From Lactarius indigo (taxonomy: Eukaryota; Basidiomycota; Agaricomycetes; Russulales; Russulaceae): a stretch of DNA of 64,000 nucleotides. Numbering within the stretch: the stretch's first letter is position 1; the number at the start of each line of letters is the position of its first letter. Location: contig JAFKAC010000024.1 of NCBI GenBank assembly GCA_025766275.1, positions 124,001 through 188,000 of the forward strand, in the 5' to 3' direction. Made by a program: the position numbers and the translations under genes. Below the pieces are notes generated by a model. That model was given only the letters and a program-made list of their open reading frames with translations. It did not search any database and was not told the DNA's origin. This document shows positions 32,764-45,500 of this stretch, piece after piece.

Positions 32764-32994
32764 TTGTGTAATACTACACCTGTCTAAGATGGATGCCTTC
32801 GTGCTACTCCTTGTCTCAAGAACCCCTCGCCTTTGCTAGACCTTCGAGTCTTAGCCTCCCTCTATGATCCAAGTGGCTATTGTCCTTGTGATCCTTGTGC
32901 ATCATCCTACTGAAGCCAGGCCTTGGAGCTTGTGCTACCGTGACTTGACTGACTTGGTACAGGTCATACCTTACGCCCCTGTAGTGGCGTAACA
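32764..32994 (+). repeat. Truncated Gypsy-1 3' LTR
   Basis: These 231 bp match 21603-21833 of the Gypsy-1 5' LTR. They begin exactly at the Gypsy-2 LTR end and finish at target duplication ATGTG. Confidence 0.9.
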
Positions 32995-33892
32995 ATGTGG
33001 AACCCACACCAACAAGTCTTCATATGCTTCACATTGATCCATCAGGTATGTCTGACTGTCACCCACATATATATATCATACTGATCTAGACTAAGCCAAC
33101 AATCTTGTTGGTAAGTCGCAATCCCCCTGGGTTTCCCTTCGCACACAGTCCCACAGACCCCACTGATCACCTCCCCATAGCCATCATCACATCTGACTTC
33201 CCTTCCTTGACTGATGCTCCCTGGCTCCTTCAATCCATGAACATGCAGTCTTCATTCAAACAAGGTGAGCCATCTGAACAAGTCACAGCGCTCCTTAATT
33301 GTGTCCAATTTGCAGACCCATCCTCACCAGACATTGACAATGACAACACGTGCCAGGGTTGGGGGCACAAACAGTTCACGGTGGATGGGTTGACTCTGTC
33401 ATCCTCGCTTACCTGTTGGCAGAACATTGGTAATGTCATGACTGCCTTCAAGCTCATGGCAGCCACCATCAAACATGCCAGGAGGTGAGACTCATGTGCA
33501 AGAATGCCAGAACACCAAAGATGAGTGCATTCATCAGTGATGTCTATCTCAAGAAGACCCTGGAGTGTCTCGAGAGCTGCTGGGTCAATGTGGGGGGGGT
33601 ACATATTTTATTATTTTCCTCCAAGTTTTCTGATTAGTATTTTCTAGGTCCTCACTTCCCAAGCTTGCATCCCACCAATTCCTACAACCCCTTCATATCA
33701 TGATGTTGCAATGTTGCCTCCACATAGGCTCACAATCAAGCTCAAGTGGGCAGTTCCTGCTACTGGCATTATCACAAGCAAAACCCCAGAGGCTCCCGCA
33801 GGAGCCCAGTCTACCAACCAGCAGTGTGCCACCAGTGTGGAACTTGTGGGGCCTTCAGCAGGGTTAAACGAGGTGCATCAGCATTTGCTCAT
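32995..33892 (+). pseudogene. Broken gene of unknown function, piece 3 of 4
   Basis: It continues from piece 2 in frame (HVEPTPTSLHMLHIDPS). A later exon reads LTDAPWLLQSMNMQSSFKQ. A 51-bp intron follows at 33265-33315 (GTGAGC to TTGCAG). The next exon reads NTCQGWGHKQFTVDGLTLSS to MAATIKHARR. A one-frame change leads to PKMSAFISDVYLKKTLECLE. A Cys-rich piece (VCHQCGTCGAFSRVKRGASA) is cut at CTCAT by Gypsy-3. Standard introns show it was a spliced cellular-type gene. No domain is recognised. Confidence 0.55.
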
Positions 33893-34065
33893 TGTAACGT
33901 CGCCACGACGTTAGCTCGACTTGAGCGCAGATAGCGGTAACAACTTAGCGATATGGCTGTCTCGTCAACTTGAAGACGTGGAGGTCCAAGTCCTTGCTTC
34001 GGTGAATGCGCGAAGGCACACTTAGCAAGTCGAATACTTCAGTCACGGGTAAGATGGACTGCTTC

Positions 34066-34464
34066 TGTTGAAACGTGATAAGTACGTAAGGACCTTATCT
34101 ATAGCAGTTACGACATTACTGTACTATGTTTACCATATTAGGCAGTTACAATACGTACAATAGCGGGCGTATCATGTCCCGTGATGAGGAGAAGTCCTAT
34201 GACTATCTCAGAAGGGCAAAACACATTAGGCGTGTGTAAAAACGCGATATTGTGGACGCCTTTACTCATCACTTAACCGCAAATGGACATGGTGGGGCCA
34301 TAGAGCATAAATACCCTCCTATGTGGGGAGAGAGGCGAATACAGAACATCACCCACTTTGCTTGTGCACATTCTCCTCTCTCAATTGTCTCTCAACCTAC
34401 TCAAAGGTGAGAACGTCCTTCCTGCGTGCTGCACTTTGGCCTATAAGGCTTTTGCTGCGCAACA
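34066..34464 (+). repeat. Copia-2 5' LTR
   Basis: 399 bp. CATAAATA at 34306-34313 is the likely TATA box. The only difference from the 3' LTR is A for G near 34432. Confidence 0.95.
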
Positions 34465-34476
34465 GGTTATGGGCCC
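34465..34476 (+). promoter_or_regulatory. Primer-binding site, initiator-Met tRNA anticodon region
   Basis: GGTTATGGGCCC abuts the LTR, identical to the Copia-1 site at 2458-2469. It implies priming by an internally cut tRNA-iMet. Confidence 0.8.
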
Positions 34477-34840
34477 TGTTACAGGGCTTGCCACTGCACT
34501 TCTAGACGAAGTTGCACCTGGTGGTATCGCACTCCTACCCTCTGTATCTATGAACAGAGTGGTAACGAGAAAACAGCGAGCAGACCCCGGGAGGCACCCT
34601 GGTTCATAACAGACCCAGTATTGTACTCTAGAGGAGTACATAGACTTGGCCCACTGTCTAACGTTGACATGGTCGAGCAGTTCTTTTGGCATAGACAATT
34701 GGTAGTCTGCAAAGACCAATGTCTGCTACAGAATACGTTCTGTAGCCGAAGGGATTAATGCTGGTTTTATTATCTCACTCAGTATTATGATGAAAAATTC
34801 TAAATACTGACGTACTATAAAGCCAACAGATTTACCAACA
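34477..34840 (+). other. Copia-2 5' untranslated leader
   Basis: A 364-bp leader between the primer-binding site and the polyprotein ATG. It contains several short inverted repeats (for example TACAGAATACGTTCTGTA near 34728), possibly packaging structure. No gene. Confidence 0.5.
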
Positions 34841-37800
34841 ATGTCATCTCAATTAACTACTCTTGTCTCCGTCTTCGATGGCTCTAACTGGACCCTTTGG
34901 TCCAATGCCATGCAAGCCTTCTTCATGTCCCAAGGTCTCTGGGGTTATGTCGATGGTTCCATCCCTCTCGACACCACTGCCACCGCTGAAATTCAAGCTG
35001 CTTGGCGTCGCAGTGATGAAATGGCAAGGGGTAATCTTACCCTTCGCCTTTCTCCTGCTATCCAGCAAGCTGTCACCGGCACCTCTGCGAAATTGCTCTG
35101 GGATGCAGTCCAAGATCGCTATGGAGCGGTCTCTCTGCCACGCATTTACAAGGACTTTAAAGAAGCAGTTTCCATTCGCTTCAATCCTAATCAAAACCCA
35201 GTAGCAACCTTCGAAAAAATGGCTGCCGCCTTTTCTCGACTTGGTGCTGTCACTATTGGCACTGCTCCTAATCAAACAACGCTTGCGATATCTCCTCCCC
35301 TTCAGGCTTTGATAGCCATGTCCGCACTCCCTCAGAAATGGGAAAATCTTATTCCCATCATCTGTAGCGGAGTTGCAACAGCTGATCTCAAACTTGCTTC
35401 AGTTTCTGGCATAGTTATTGGCCAGTTTGAAACTGAAACTAATCATGGACAGCATAAGGGAGCTCATAACGTGCAGAAACTCTCTGCCGTTAAACGCAAG
35501 CGCGAAAACCCTCGCTTTTCGAAGCAGGGTGGTCAGCAGCAGCAACAGCCTTCCTCTTCCAATGCCCCCGGCCCGTCTTCCCAGCAGCAGCCTAACCGGC
35601 AGCGCGGAGGACGAGGATCTGGGCGAGGCAAAGGAAAAGGGAAAGGCAAAGCGCGTGGCGGCACTCCCCAGCATTCCCACATAGCCTCTGTATCCGCATT
35701 ATCTCCGCCCACTTCTCACAAGGTGATCCATATTGGGTCATCTGGCGTCTCTACTCGCACAGAAGTCGAATCCTCTTCGCCTCAGAGGACCCCTGGCTTC
35801 TTTCCCTCCGTCAATACCGCTATGACGCTCGCAGAGCGGCTGAATGTACCAGCTACAGTTCAGACCGCGAAGACACTTGAGCAGCGTTTCGCCGATGTGG
35901 ACGCCCAGATGCGCCCTCGAATCGATAAATTTATTGACGAAGAGTATGACTCCGATTTCGACATTGACATGACGCGAGCACCCCCTGCTGGCGCTCGACC
36001 CATTGTCGACATCGAGAGTCTAGACGACTCTGAGATTGCCGCCTATTGTAGTGAGTCTTCAAACGCTCTACAATTAGACTTGAGTGATCTAACTATATCG
36101 GATGTTGACTCGGATAAAGAAAACCGAGCTCCGACACCGGAATATGTTGATCCGGAGGCAATTGAGGCTGAAGAGATAACAAAAATGTGGGAACAACCTT
36201 CATTTACTGGCGCTGGTTCTATTCCAAAAGTTCCTTCTTCGGAGCTAATTCTTGCCGCATGGACTAGGAATCAGCAATATTTATATGACCATGGGCTTCC
36301 TACGCACCCTGACTTCGGTACTTTGATATCCCCGTCAGGATCGCGTTCTATAACCCCCGAACACTTTCTAACCGGTCCAGATGAGGTCCTGGATTGGGGT
36401 TCCGATGAAGAAGAGTACGTTACTCCTTCATTTTGCCTATTACGTGCTGATCACGTTACAGAATTAGTCCAGCCCCCAAAAAATCTAAGGGGTGGCAGAT
36501 CTAACTGTAACGTACTAGAGTCACATGTAAAGAAGTTGCCTGAAATGTACAATAATACTAGTGCTCTTCTCGATTTTCTTGAGTGTGAGCACAATGAGTA
36601 CTTCAGTCAATGCGCAGAATGTTTGAAGCGTACTAAAAATATGTGGCTTCTTGACTCAGGAGCCTCAGCGCACTTTACCAATAGTCTTAGTGATTTTATT
36701 GAGTATAAGTTGCTAGCCAAGTCTGACAGAATACCTGTCAAAACCGCGGCTCACATGATATATGTTGAAGGAGTTGGTACTGTCTTGCTAGAGCATTATA
36801 TCGCAGACAAACTTGTAACTACACGAGTTTATCCAGTCTTTCACATACCTTCTATGAGCACACGGTTACTATCAATGGGAGTATTCCTACAGCAAGGATT
36901 GCGCGTTTTGGGGAATTCGCAGCATATAGACTTGCTAAGAAAAAATAAAACAATTGTCCAATGTAAACCCCTAATTCACGGGCAATCACTATTTTGGCTA
37001 GATGCCTCTATATCTAATCTAACTGAGTTAGATTACGCCAACATATCTGCATTGCATAATGTGGATTATGACCTTATGCATCGTCGCCTCGGTCACCCAT
37101 CTAAAGAGGTTCTAAGACGATCTAAGGAAAGCACTAAGGGTTTCCCTGATGGAATTATAATTCCGACCTCTGATAAACTATGTCCAGGATGTGCGCAAGG
37201 CAAAATGCCTGCAGCATCTCATCCTCCTTCCGAGACAAGGGCTAAAGCCTCCTTTAGTCGGATTCATTCCGATCTAAAAAGCTTCCCTATACCGTCATAT
37301 CACAAGTACAAGTATTTTATCGTCTTCTTCGACGATTATACTTCTTTTGCTTGAATCACTCTCTTACGGGATAAAGCCTCCGCTATTACTGCTTTAAAGC
37401 AGTGGCTTGCGTTGATCAAAAATCAATTTGACGCTACCATAAAAGAGTGGATGTCTGATGCTGGCGGTGAATATAAATCGGATGCTTTTTTGAAGCAGCT
37501 AAAGGATGCCGGCATTACAGTGCTACAGTCCGCGCCACATACCCCACAGCAGAATGGCTGCGCTGAGCGCTTTATGCGTACAGTCATGGACAAAGCTCAG
37601 GCCATGTGCCTTGATGCTTGTTTACCTCAGAGTTGGTGGGAATTTGCAGTTTTACATGCTACACATTGTTATAATAGAACTCCAATCAGTCGCCTTCAAT
37701 GGCAGACCCCCTATGGACTATTATACAATGAGAAACCTGACATTGCTCATCTTCGAGTCTTTGGATCGGGTGCTTATGTCCATATCCCTGAAGCCCGCCG

Positions 37801-40078
37801 GGTGAATAAACTTTCCCCTAAGAGCGAACTTATGATCTACCTTGGTAGGGGATCTGGAATGAAGGCTGATGTCTTCATGCGTACTCCAAATACCTTATTT
37901 TACTTGGACAAAGCGCTCTTTGATGAAGCATTGTTTCCTAAATGTCCATCGGACAGTGTTAGGAGTAAACCCAAAGGTGTTACTCAGTTAGATGATACAG
38001 TCTCTGATGATGAGCTGTTACATGACGATACCACTCCTGGTGTTGATGACGACCCTCCACCTGAGCCTCCTAAAGTGAGGAGCGCTCCACAAGCCCCTGT
38101 GGCACCTCCTCCTAGTACATCTACTGGAGGAAGTGGATCTCCACCTTTACCGCCGCAACCCGTACCAGGTCCTAGTCAACCTAGGAGGTCGGCGCGTACA
38201 AGGAAACAAACTTCTCGTCCAGATAATGTCTATGGAGATAGGCCTCCTACTGCGATTATTCGTGACATTGAGCGGACTCGCACATGGCAACAGTTGACTG
38301 GTGACCAGCCGAGTAGCTCTCGGTTGCGTTCACGTCAAGATCAGACGGTACCAGGAGATTTTCCTGAGCAACCCGAGTCTGATCCTCCTCGTGCTTCGGG
38401 TGATAATCTGCACCTTTCGGACGATGAAGTAGAGCAGCAATTGCTCACCCGCCTTGCTCAGGAAGGGGGAGTCAAATTTCTAGATCTTCTGCTAGCCAAA
38501 GCAGTTTCACCAACAGATCTAGACGCACCTGATACCTCTAATATTCGAGAATGGACTTATCAAGACATTCTAAAGATGCCAAGCAACTCTCAGGAGGAGT
38601 GGCGTAATGCGTGCAAAGAGGAACTAGCTTCCCTTCGCAATCGCAAAGTCTATGAACTTGTTAACCCGCCGAAAGGCAGAAAGGTTATCAAGAATCGATG
38701 GGTATTTGACTTAAAATCAGATGGCCGAAAGAAAGCCAGGCTAGTTGCCAAAGGTTTTTCTCAGGTTGAAGGCATTGATTATGACGAAATATTCTCGCCT
38801 GTGGTACGGTTTGAGACTGTCCGGATGATGCTTGCGCTTGCAGCGCTTAAAGATTGGCACATCTCTGGACTAGACGTCAAAACAGCATTCCTGTATGGGG
38901 ACCTCGATGAGGAACTCTACATGGAACAACCTGAAGGGTTTAAAATCCCTGGTCAACAAAACAAAGTGATGCGCCTTAGAAAAGCCATTTATGGACTTAA
39001 GCAAGCTGCTCTCGCTTGGTGGAGAGCGCTAGATAAGTCTATGGGTACTCTAAGCTGCACACGTCTACAATCAGACTCAGGTCTTTTTGTAAATGAGGAA
39101 AAGACAATTGTTGTAATTGTCTATGTTGATGATGTCCTCTTCCTCAGAAAAAATAAAAAACATATTGATTCCCTGAAGCAGCGCTTCATGAAGATCTGGG
39201 AATGCAGAGATCTTGGAGATACCAAGGAGTTTCTTCGAATGCGCATACTACGATCTAAGGGTAGAATCCTCATTGATCAACAGGACTACCTTCAGAAAGT
39301 ACTACAGCGCTTCAAACTGATTAACGCCAAATCAGTACCAACTCCATTACCGGAAGGGTATCATCCTACTCCTAATAAGGAATCTGCATCTCCAGAACTT
39401 CGCGCTTCATACCAACAAGTAATAGGTTCACTCCTATACATAATGATTGGAACGCGACCAGATATTGCTTATGCTGTTACCAAAATGGCGCAGTTTGCTG
39501 CCAACCCATCTGAGGACCACTTAAAGCGTGCACTTTATATATGCCGCTATTTACTTGGCACCTCCAATTATACTTTAGTCTATGACGGCAAAAGTGATGG
39601 TGGTATAATAGCATACGCGGATTCTGATTGGGCCTCAGATCCAGTCACTAGAAAGTCCACTATGGGCTATTTAGTAAAAATGGCTAATGGAATATTCTGC
39701 TGGAATTCAAGAGCACAAAAATCAATTGCGCTTTCATCCACTGAAGCAGAATATATGTCGCTGTGTGATACAAGCAGACAATTGGTCTGGATACGTTCGC
39801 TCTTTCTTGAGCTAGGAATAAATCTAGAACCAATTCCATTATGCGGAGATAATCAAGGCTCCATATTTCTATCTTCTAATCCAGTTCAAGAAAAACGGAT
39901 TAAACATATCGATTTGCGTCACCACTACATACGTGAAGTAATTCGAGATAAGAAGATAGAACTATTCTTTATAGAAGGAGCTGAGAACCCCGCAGATCTT
40001 TTTACTAAGAATCTGGGTCGCATTAAGTTCCTTAAATTCAGGGAACAGCTTGGGCTGGAGTTTCACTCGCCCACGTGA
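34841..40078 (+). pseudogene. Copia-2 Gag-Pol, one in-frame TGA
   Basis: One frame of 1745 codons is broken only by TGA at 37352-37354. In order: a UBN2-like Gag region (MSSQLTTLVSVFDGSNW); Arg/Gly/Lys-rich basic tail (about 35600-35665) with no CCHC knuckle visible; protease with LLDSGASAHF (Asp codon 605); integrase zinc motif (HRRLGHPS to CPGCAQGK); integrase core Asp 811, Asp 873, Glu 909 (D-35-E); RT with VYVDDVLF (Asp at 39128); and RNase H with STEAEY. The TGA lies just after the first integrase Asp block where related proteins usually have Trp, so TGG to TGA is likely. Codons after it remain open to 40078. Confidence 0.93.
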
Positions 40079-40644
40079 GCTTGAGCAGCTCAACGCTATG
40101 GTTGGAGGTAGAATAAGAAGGGTTTTTCGTAACTTCTCCGTGTACATCATTTCTTCTTTCCCAGTAATAGGGAATACATAAGAAATGAGTCACGAACGAC
40201 TCGTTCTTCTCAAAGAACTGTACAAGCTTATTGAGTCTGATGACCCTAAGCTTTTATGATTTCTGAGAAGACCGTCCTGCGAGAGTTGTTCTCCCACAAA
40301 TCATAAAAGTTTATTGAGTCATCCGACTCTAAGCCTTCTATGGTTTTGTGTCAAACAACCCTGGTATTCTTACCAGCAGGAAGCTCGCACATCCTGTTCT
40401 ATCACCAGCATAGTATAACTGCTCACTAAACCGAGGATCGACGACCATTGTTGGGGTTAAGCGTCCCTTTCATTCTATGAAGGGATGTTGCTATAATCCC
40501 ACACCCAATCCCCTATACATCCCTCTGACATTTGAGGATCGAAGCATCCTTGGTCGATGTTTATTACCGATCCTTATATACAATGTCTTTAATGTAAGGT
40601 TATTGCTTAGATGCGCTTTACTAGCTGCACTAAGCAAGGGGGAG
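40079..40644 (+). other. Copia-2 3' untranslated region
   Basis: About 565 bp between the polyprotein stop and the 3' LTR. It has inverted-repeat-like pieces (CTTTTATGATTTCTGAGA and ATCATAAAAGTTTATTGAG near 40250-40315) and ends in the purine tract. No gene. Confidence 0.55.
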
Positions 40645-41043
40645 TGTTGAAACGTGATAAGTACGTAAGGACCTTATCTATAGCAGTTACGACATTACTG
40701 TACTATGTTTACCATATTAGGCAGTTACAATACGTACAATAGCGGGCGTATCATGTCCCGTGATGAGGAGAAGTCCTATGACTATCTCAGAAGGGCAAAA
40801 CACATTAGGCGTGTGTAAAAACGCGATATTGTGGACGCCTTTACTCATCACTTAACCGCAAATGGACATGGTGGGGCCATAGAGCATAAATACCCTCCTA
40901 TGTGGGGAGAGAGGCGAATACAGAACATCACCCACTTTGCTTGTGCACATTCTCCTCTCTCAATTGTCTCTCAACCTACTCAAAGGTGAGAACGTCCTTC
41001 CTGCGTGCTGCGCTTTGGCCTATAAGGCTTTTGCTGCGCAACA
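40645..41043 (+). repeat. Copia-2 3' LTR
   Basis: A 399-bp copy of 34066-34464, followed by GCTTC and the rest of the Gypsy-3 LTR. Confidence 0.95.
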
Positions 41044-41414
41044 GCTTCTCTAGATGAAGACGCGAGTGAGAGATAAGCGAAGGACAAACAAGTGACGATT
41101 CAAGAAGATCAAGATGGCGTATCTTGGTCTTCACAAGACAGTTTAAATACATATCGAGCAGGCTTTCAAGCGCTGCTATGAGTCACGGTAAAGTAGCGTC
41201 CAACGTGTCGCAGAAACAACTCAAACCCTAATACTACTACTACTAGTATTAGTGGCGTTCAGTCTCAGTCAGCTATCGTGCGCAATCTCCTATCGTATCG
41301 TAATCTCCTAAGTCCGCAACTAATCTACCTTACCGCCGTAGTTGCAACCGGTACAGTAAGGGTATCCAAGTCGAAACGTGACATCACCTCCCTTTTTAGC
41401 GTGAGACCCCAGAC

Positions 41415-42563
41415 TCACCGAAAGTCGCGAGCCGGCCAGTCACGCTGTTTGTCGGCAATGCGCTCCAGCGCGGTGGCGCGCTCCAAGTGGTAGATGGCGT
41501 CGCGTCGGTCATCCTGTGCGCACTCGATCATAGCGTGGAGTTGACTCACCCTCACCCGAAGTCGGTCCAGTTCATAGCTGGCCGCGCGGAAGTGCGTGAC
41601 TTCTGCAGTGAGCGACTCATCATTGATATGATTGAGTGCACGGTCGGTGATCTTGTCCGCTTCGAAGACGATGAGGTCCTCGTGCGGATACGTGGGGCGG
41701 AGTGCGGCGGACACGTGGGGTTCGGCGTAAAGGGGCTTACCATAGACGTGCGGCGAACCCGGTATGACTCCTAGTATGAGGGGGTCAGCCCCTCCGATGA
41801 TCTGGACGTGCGACGCGTCCCTCTCTACTCTGTCTGGCCCGGTGATGGGGTATCAAATGTGATGGGGTCGTTGGTTCGCCCGGAACCCTTCAGGCGCAAT
41901 GACATGCGCGGGGTCCTCGGCGGCGGTGAACGGACGGTGATCGGCGGCACCAGGCACGCGCACACGTCCTCGATACATGGGGGACCTGTCGGAGTAGACG
42001 AGCCAGGGCGTGATGAGGGGATTATCAGGGTCGCGTTTCGTTCGAAGGAAGGTGTGTCTCGCCGGGTAATAATCTTCGTCGTCATGGCCAGCCTCAGCTG
42101 CCGCCATCGCTGCCGTTGCTCGCGCATCTCCCTCAGTCGGGCCGCTGCCGAGTCCAACTGCTCCTTCTGCCACGCTGCTGCTACTCTCTTCCAGCCCTCC
42201 AACTCGTACTCCATCAGCGCTTGAACGCTGGTCGTTGCTCGGGTAAACTCCGCGAACGCCGATGAGGTCGTCGCTTGGGGGGATAGCGGCGATGGGTTCA
42301 TGTTCGCCGCGATCGTTTCGGAAGACGTGGACGATGGCTCGGTCGTCGTCGGGGGTAGTCGTTGGGTCTGGGAATCTGGTGACGACGTTGATCCATTCTT
42401 GTGCGGTGATGGGCCCCTCTGCTGGTGCAAGAGGCGTCCATGGCGTGAGCTGAGTGTTGGGAACTTCGGTGTCGTCGTCCTCAGCCAAGAGGGCGCGGGC
42501 GTCTTCTGCGAGGGAGTCGAGGAGCTGCGCTTGTGTGACATGTCGTAGTGGGGAAGTGGGCAT
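41415..42563 (-). pseudogene. Gypsy-3 ORF3-like extension fused to pol
   Basis: This continues in the pol frame past the chromodomain. MPTSPLRHVTQAQLLDSLAE starts at 42563. A helical acidic/Arg region follows, then YRGRVRVPGAADHRPF, a TGA at 41853-41855, and the frame resumes to LTAEVTHFRAASYELDRLRV and ends DWPARDFR at 41415. The LTAEV block and its surroundings match Gypsy-2 ORF3 (LTAEVTRLW, residue 238) and the Gypsy-4 relic (LTAEIHCYH). The zinc knuckles of Gypsy-2 ORF3 are absent. Either fusion is ancestral or it arose by loss of a stop. Confidence 0.7.
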
Positions 42564-45500
42564 GAGAGTGATGGCTGAGCGGAGGAAGAGGGAATGACTG
42601 TCCTCTGTTCTAGCGACTCCTACTTTATCTCTTTTGCCGTGGGTTTGTGTTTCCTGGTACAGGCGGAGCGCCTCCGGCGCAAAGACGTCATCCTTGTTGA
42701 CCCACTGGTTCTCCAAGTCCGGGTACCCCTTCCACTTGATAAGATATTGGAGGCGCCTTCCTCTGCCAAAATGCCGAGTGTCTAGAATGGCCTCGACCTC
42801 ATATTCTTCTTCTCCATCTATCAGTTCAGGCGGCAGTCGTGTGAAGTTCTCCCCGTGTAAGGAAGTTTGCTTGTACGGGGTGAGAAGATTGATGTGAAAC
42901 ACTGGGTGGATGCTCCACTGTGTGGGAAGTTCCAATCGATAGTTGTAAGGGGACATCACCTGTATCACTCGAAAGGGTCCGTGGCGTCGCGCCGCTAATT
43001 TCGCTGTAGGCTGATTGGTTCGAAGGTGCTTGCCTTCGAGCCACACGAGGTCGTTGATGTGGAACTTGGGCGTATCTTTGTTTCGCACCCATGACTCTTG
43101 GGCCTTCTTTATAAGGCGTTGGGCGTTGTCTCTAGCTTCTTTTAGTTGTGTCAGTCGCGTGGTTGCAAGAGGAATGGGGGATGGCTTATCCGTCCAGTCC
43201 GCTTGTGGGTTGTACCCCATCAGAAGTTGGAACAGCGACTCCTTAGTGTGTTCATGTGGCCAGTTGTTGTGCGCAAATTCGGCAATTGGCAGATAAGTTG
43301 CCCAGTTATCTTGCCGCTCATTTACCCAGAAGCGTAGGTACTGTTCCAGCCACTGGTTAGTTCGCTCGGACTGCCCATCAGTGCGCGGATGATATGCGGT
43401 TGATATATTCTGTTGAATTCCCAGAATGCGGCATACTTCCCTGGTAAACTTGGACGTGAAGCGGGGGTCGCGGTCGCTTATTATCTTGCGCGGTAGTCCG
43501 AAATGTTTGAACACTTGGGCGACATACAAAGTCGCCACTTCTTCCGCGGTGATCTCTTCGCGACATGGGATAAAAACCAAGGCCTTGCTGCAGTCGTGAT
43601 CCGTGACAGTTAGTATACTGTCGTTCCCCCTGGAGACGGGGAGTTTGGTGATGAAGTCCACCGCCACTGTTTGGAACGGCATGGCTTCCAGTATCGGCGT
43701 AATGGGATGCAGTGCGGCCCGTATGGGCCTCGTGTTGACTTTGTTCCTCTGGCATTCTGCGCAGCCTTGCACGTATTCGTATACGTCTCTTCGGAGCCAC
43801 GGCCACCAGTAGTGTCTTTCCAGGATGCACTGGGTTCTCGCAATCCCCGGATGGCCGTGTATTGGCAAGTCGTGATGGTCGTGTATTAGTACACGTTGAG
43901 TCGACGCGGGTCCTGTGATCACGAACCTGCCATCCTTATACCATTCTCCTTGTATTTTCTTGAGGTGATGAGGGTCAGCCCATATCTTGATCACCTCCTC
44001 GTCCTGCTGGTGGCGCGGTTGCAGTAGGTTTGGGTTCGTGACGAAGGTGCGCGTGGTGTTAAGGGTTCGTACAAAGACTTCGGGAGGTAGGACCACTACT
44101 TCGCTGTTGTCTTCGTTTCCTTGGTCGTAGTCTGGTCGTCTTGACAGGGCATCTGCTCTTCCATTGTTTTTTCCCTTGATGTGATGAATCTCGAAGTTGT
44201 ATTCAGAAAGTTCGAGTACTTCCCTGGCAACTCATCTGCTGATCTTCTGCGGTGACTTCCAGTACTGCAGGTTTAGGTGGTCCGAATAGATTTTAATCTT
44301 GTGAGGGGCACCGGCAAGAAGTGGTCGCCAGTTCCGCAGGGCCTTAACTATTGCGAGCAGTTCTAAGTCGTAGATGTCGTAGTTTCTTTCGGCTTCAGAC
44401 AGTGTTGCCGAGTAATAACCTATGGGGTGTCGCTTGCCGTCAGATTTCTTTTGTAGTAAGACAGCTCCCACCACGTAACCCGAAGCGTCCACTTCCAGTT
44501 CAAATGGATCCTGAAGGACGGGGTGTGCTAGCACCGGCTCTTCCGTTACGAGACATTTTAGGGTGTTGAACGCCTTATCTTCGTCTTCAGTCCACCGCCA
44601 TTCTTCGTCCTTCCGTGTCAGTTTAGTGAGTGGCTTGGCGTGAGTTGCAAAACCGCGGATAAAGAGTCTGTAAAAGTTACAGAAGCCAAGGAAAGAACGG
44701 ACGTCTTTGACTTTTGTCGGCGTCGGCCAGTCCTTGATACCTTGGACTTTTACAGGTCCATTCGGGTCACCCCCCTCTCAAGGATTACCCCCAGGTAATC
44801 CATCCGTGGTTGATGGAACAGGCATTTTTCGAGCTTGAAGTAGAGGTCGTGCTCCTCCGCGACGCGTAAGACATCGCGGACGGCGTTCACATGGGCCGCC
44901 AAGTCGTGATTGAAGTGAGTGGCGATACCAATATCATCCATGTAGACGCGTATGGTGGTGCCCAACTGCTCGTGTTTCGCTATTGTGTCGCAATAAATGT
45001 GGTTCATCATGGCCTGGAAGGTGGCGGGGGAGTTAGTGAGTCCGAAGAACATGACCGTGGGCTCAAAGAGGCCAAATTTAGTTTTGAACGCGGCTTTTTC
45101 TTGATCGCCGTCGCGAATACGGATGTTGTTGTAACCCCATCGGATGTCAAGTTTCGTGTAGATGTGGGCGTTGCTGAGGTCAAGGATGAGGTCTTGTATT
45201 AGCGGCAGTGGATACTGATTTCGGATGGTGTGGGAGTTGATGACCCGGTAGTCCTGTACCGGTCGTAGTTTTCCGTCCTTCTTTTTAATGAAGAAGAAAG
45301 AGGATGCGTACGGGGAGATGGAAGGGCGTAAGTAGCCCTGTTTCAACTTCTCTTCGAGGAATTCTTTGAGTTCGCCTTCCTCCTTTTGTGTCATGGGGTA
45401 TATCTTGCAATCTATGGCGGCTGGCGCGGATGGTTTGAAGTCGATCGCGTGGTCCCACAGCCTAGCCGGGGGAAATCGGTGCAAGGCTTGCTCGTTAAAG

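Larger units (their letters stand above)
21252..32994 (+). mobile_element. Gypsy-1, chromovirus-type, carrying Gypsy-2
   Basis: The outer boundaries are TGTTACG at 21252 and GTAACA at 32994, with target duplication ATGTG (21247-21251 and 32995-32999). Gypsy-1 keeps its 5' LTR, gag, protease and the start of RT to 24401. It then gives way to the complete Gypsy-2 (24402-32763). To the right only the last 231 bp of a Gypsy-1 LTR remain (32764-32994). The rest of Gypsy-1 pol is absent. Confidence 0.88.
34066..41043 (+). mobile_element. Copia-2, young Ty1/Copia retrotransposon
   Basis: Two 399-bp LTRs (34066-34464 and 40645-41043) differ at one position. They run TGTTGAAACG to GCGCAACA. The target duplication GCTTC is exact (34061-34065 and 41044-41048). 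A primer-binding site and a purine tract (AAGCAAGGGGGAG, 40632-40644) are present. One nonsense codon breaks the polyprotein. The near-identity of the LTRs makes it among the youngest insertions in the window. Confidence 0.96.
33893..41383 (-). repeat. Gypsy-3 3' LTR, split by Copia-2
   Basis: The two parts sum to 508 bp once Copia-2 and one copy of GCTTC are removed. The inner boundary is a purine tract on the minus strand (AAAAAGGGAGGTGA, 41384-41397). Confidence 0.93.

Noticed and set aside
41825..42548. Several 80-240 residue frames on both strands over the Gypsy-3 extension
   Set aside because: High GC content opens shadow frames. Only the frame continuous with pol aligns to ORF3 relatives.
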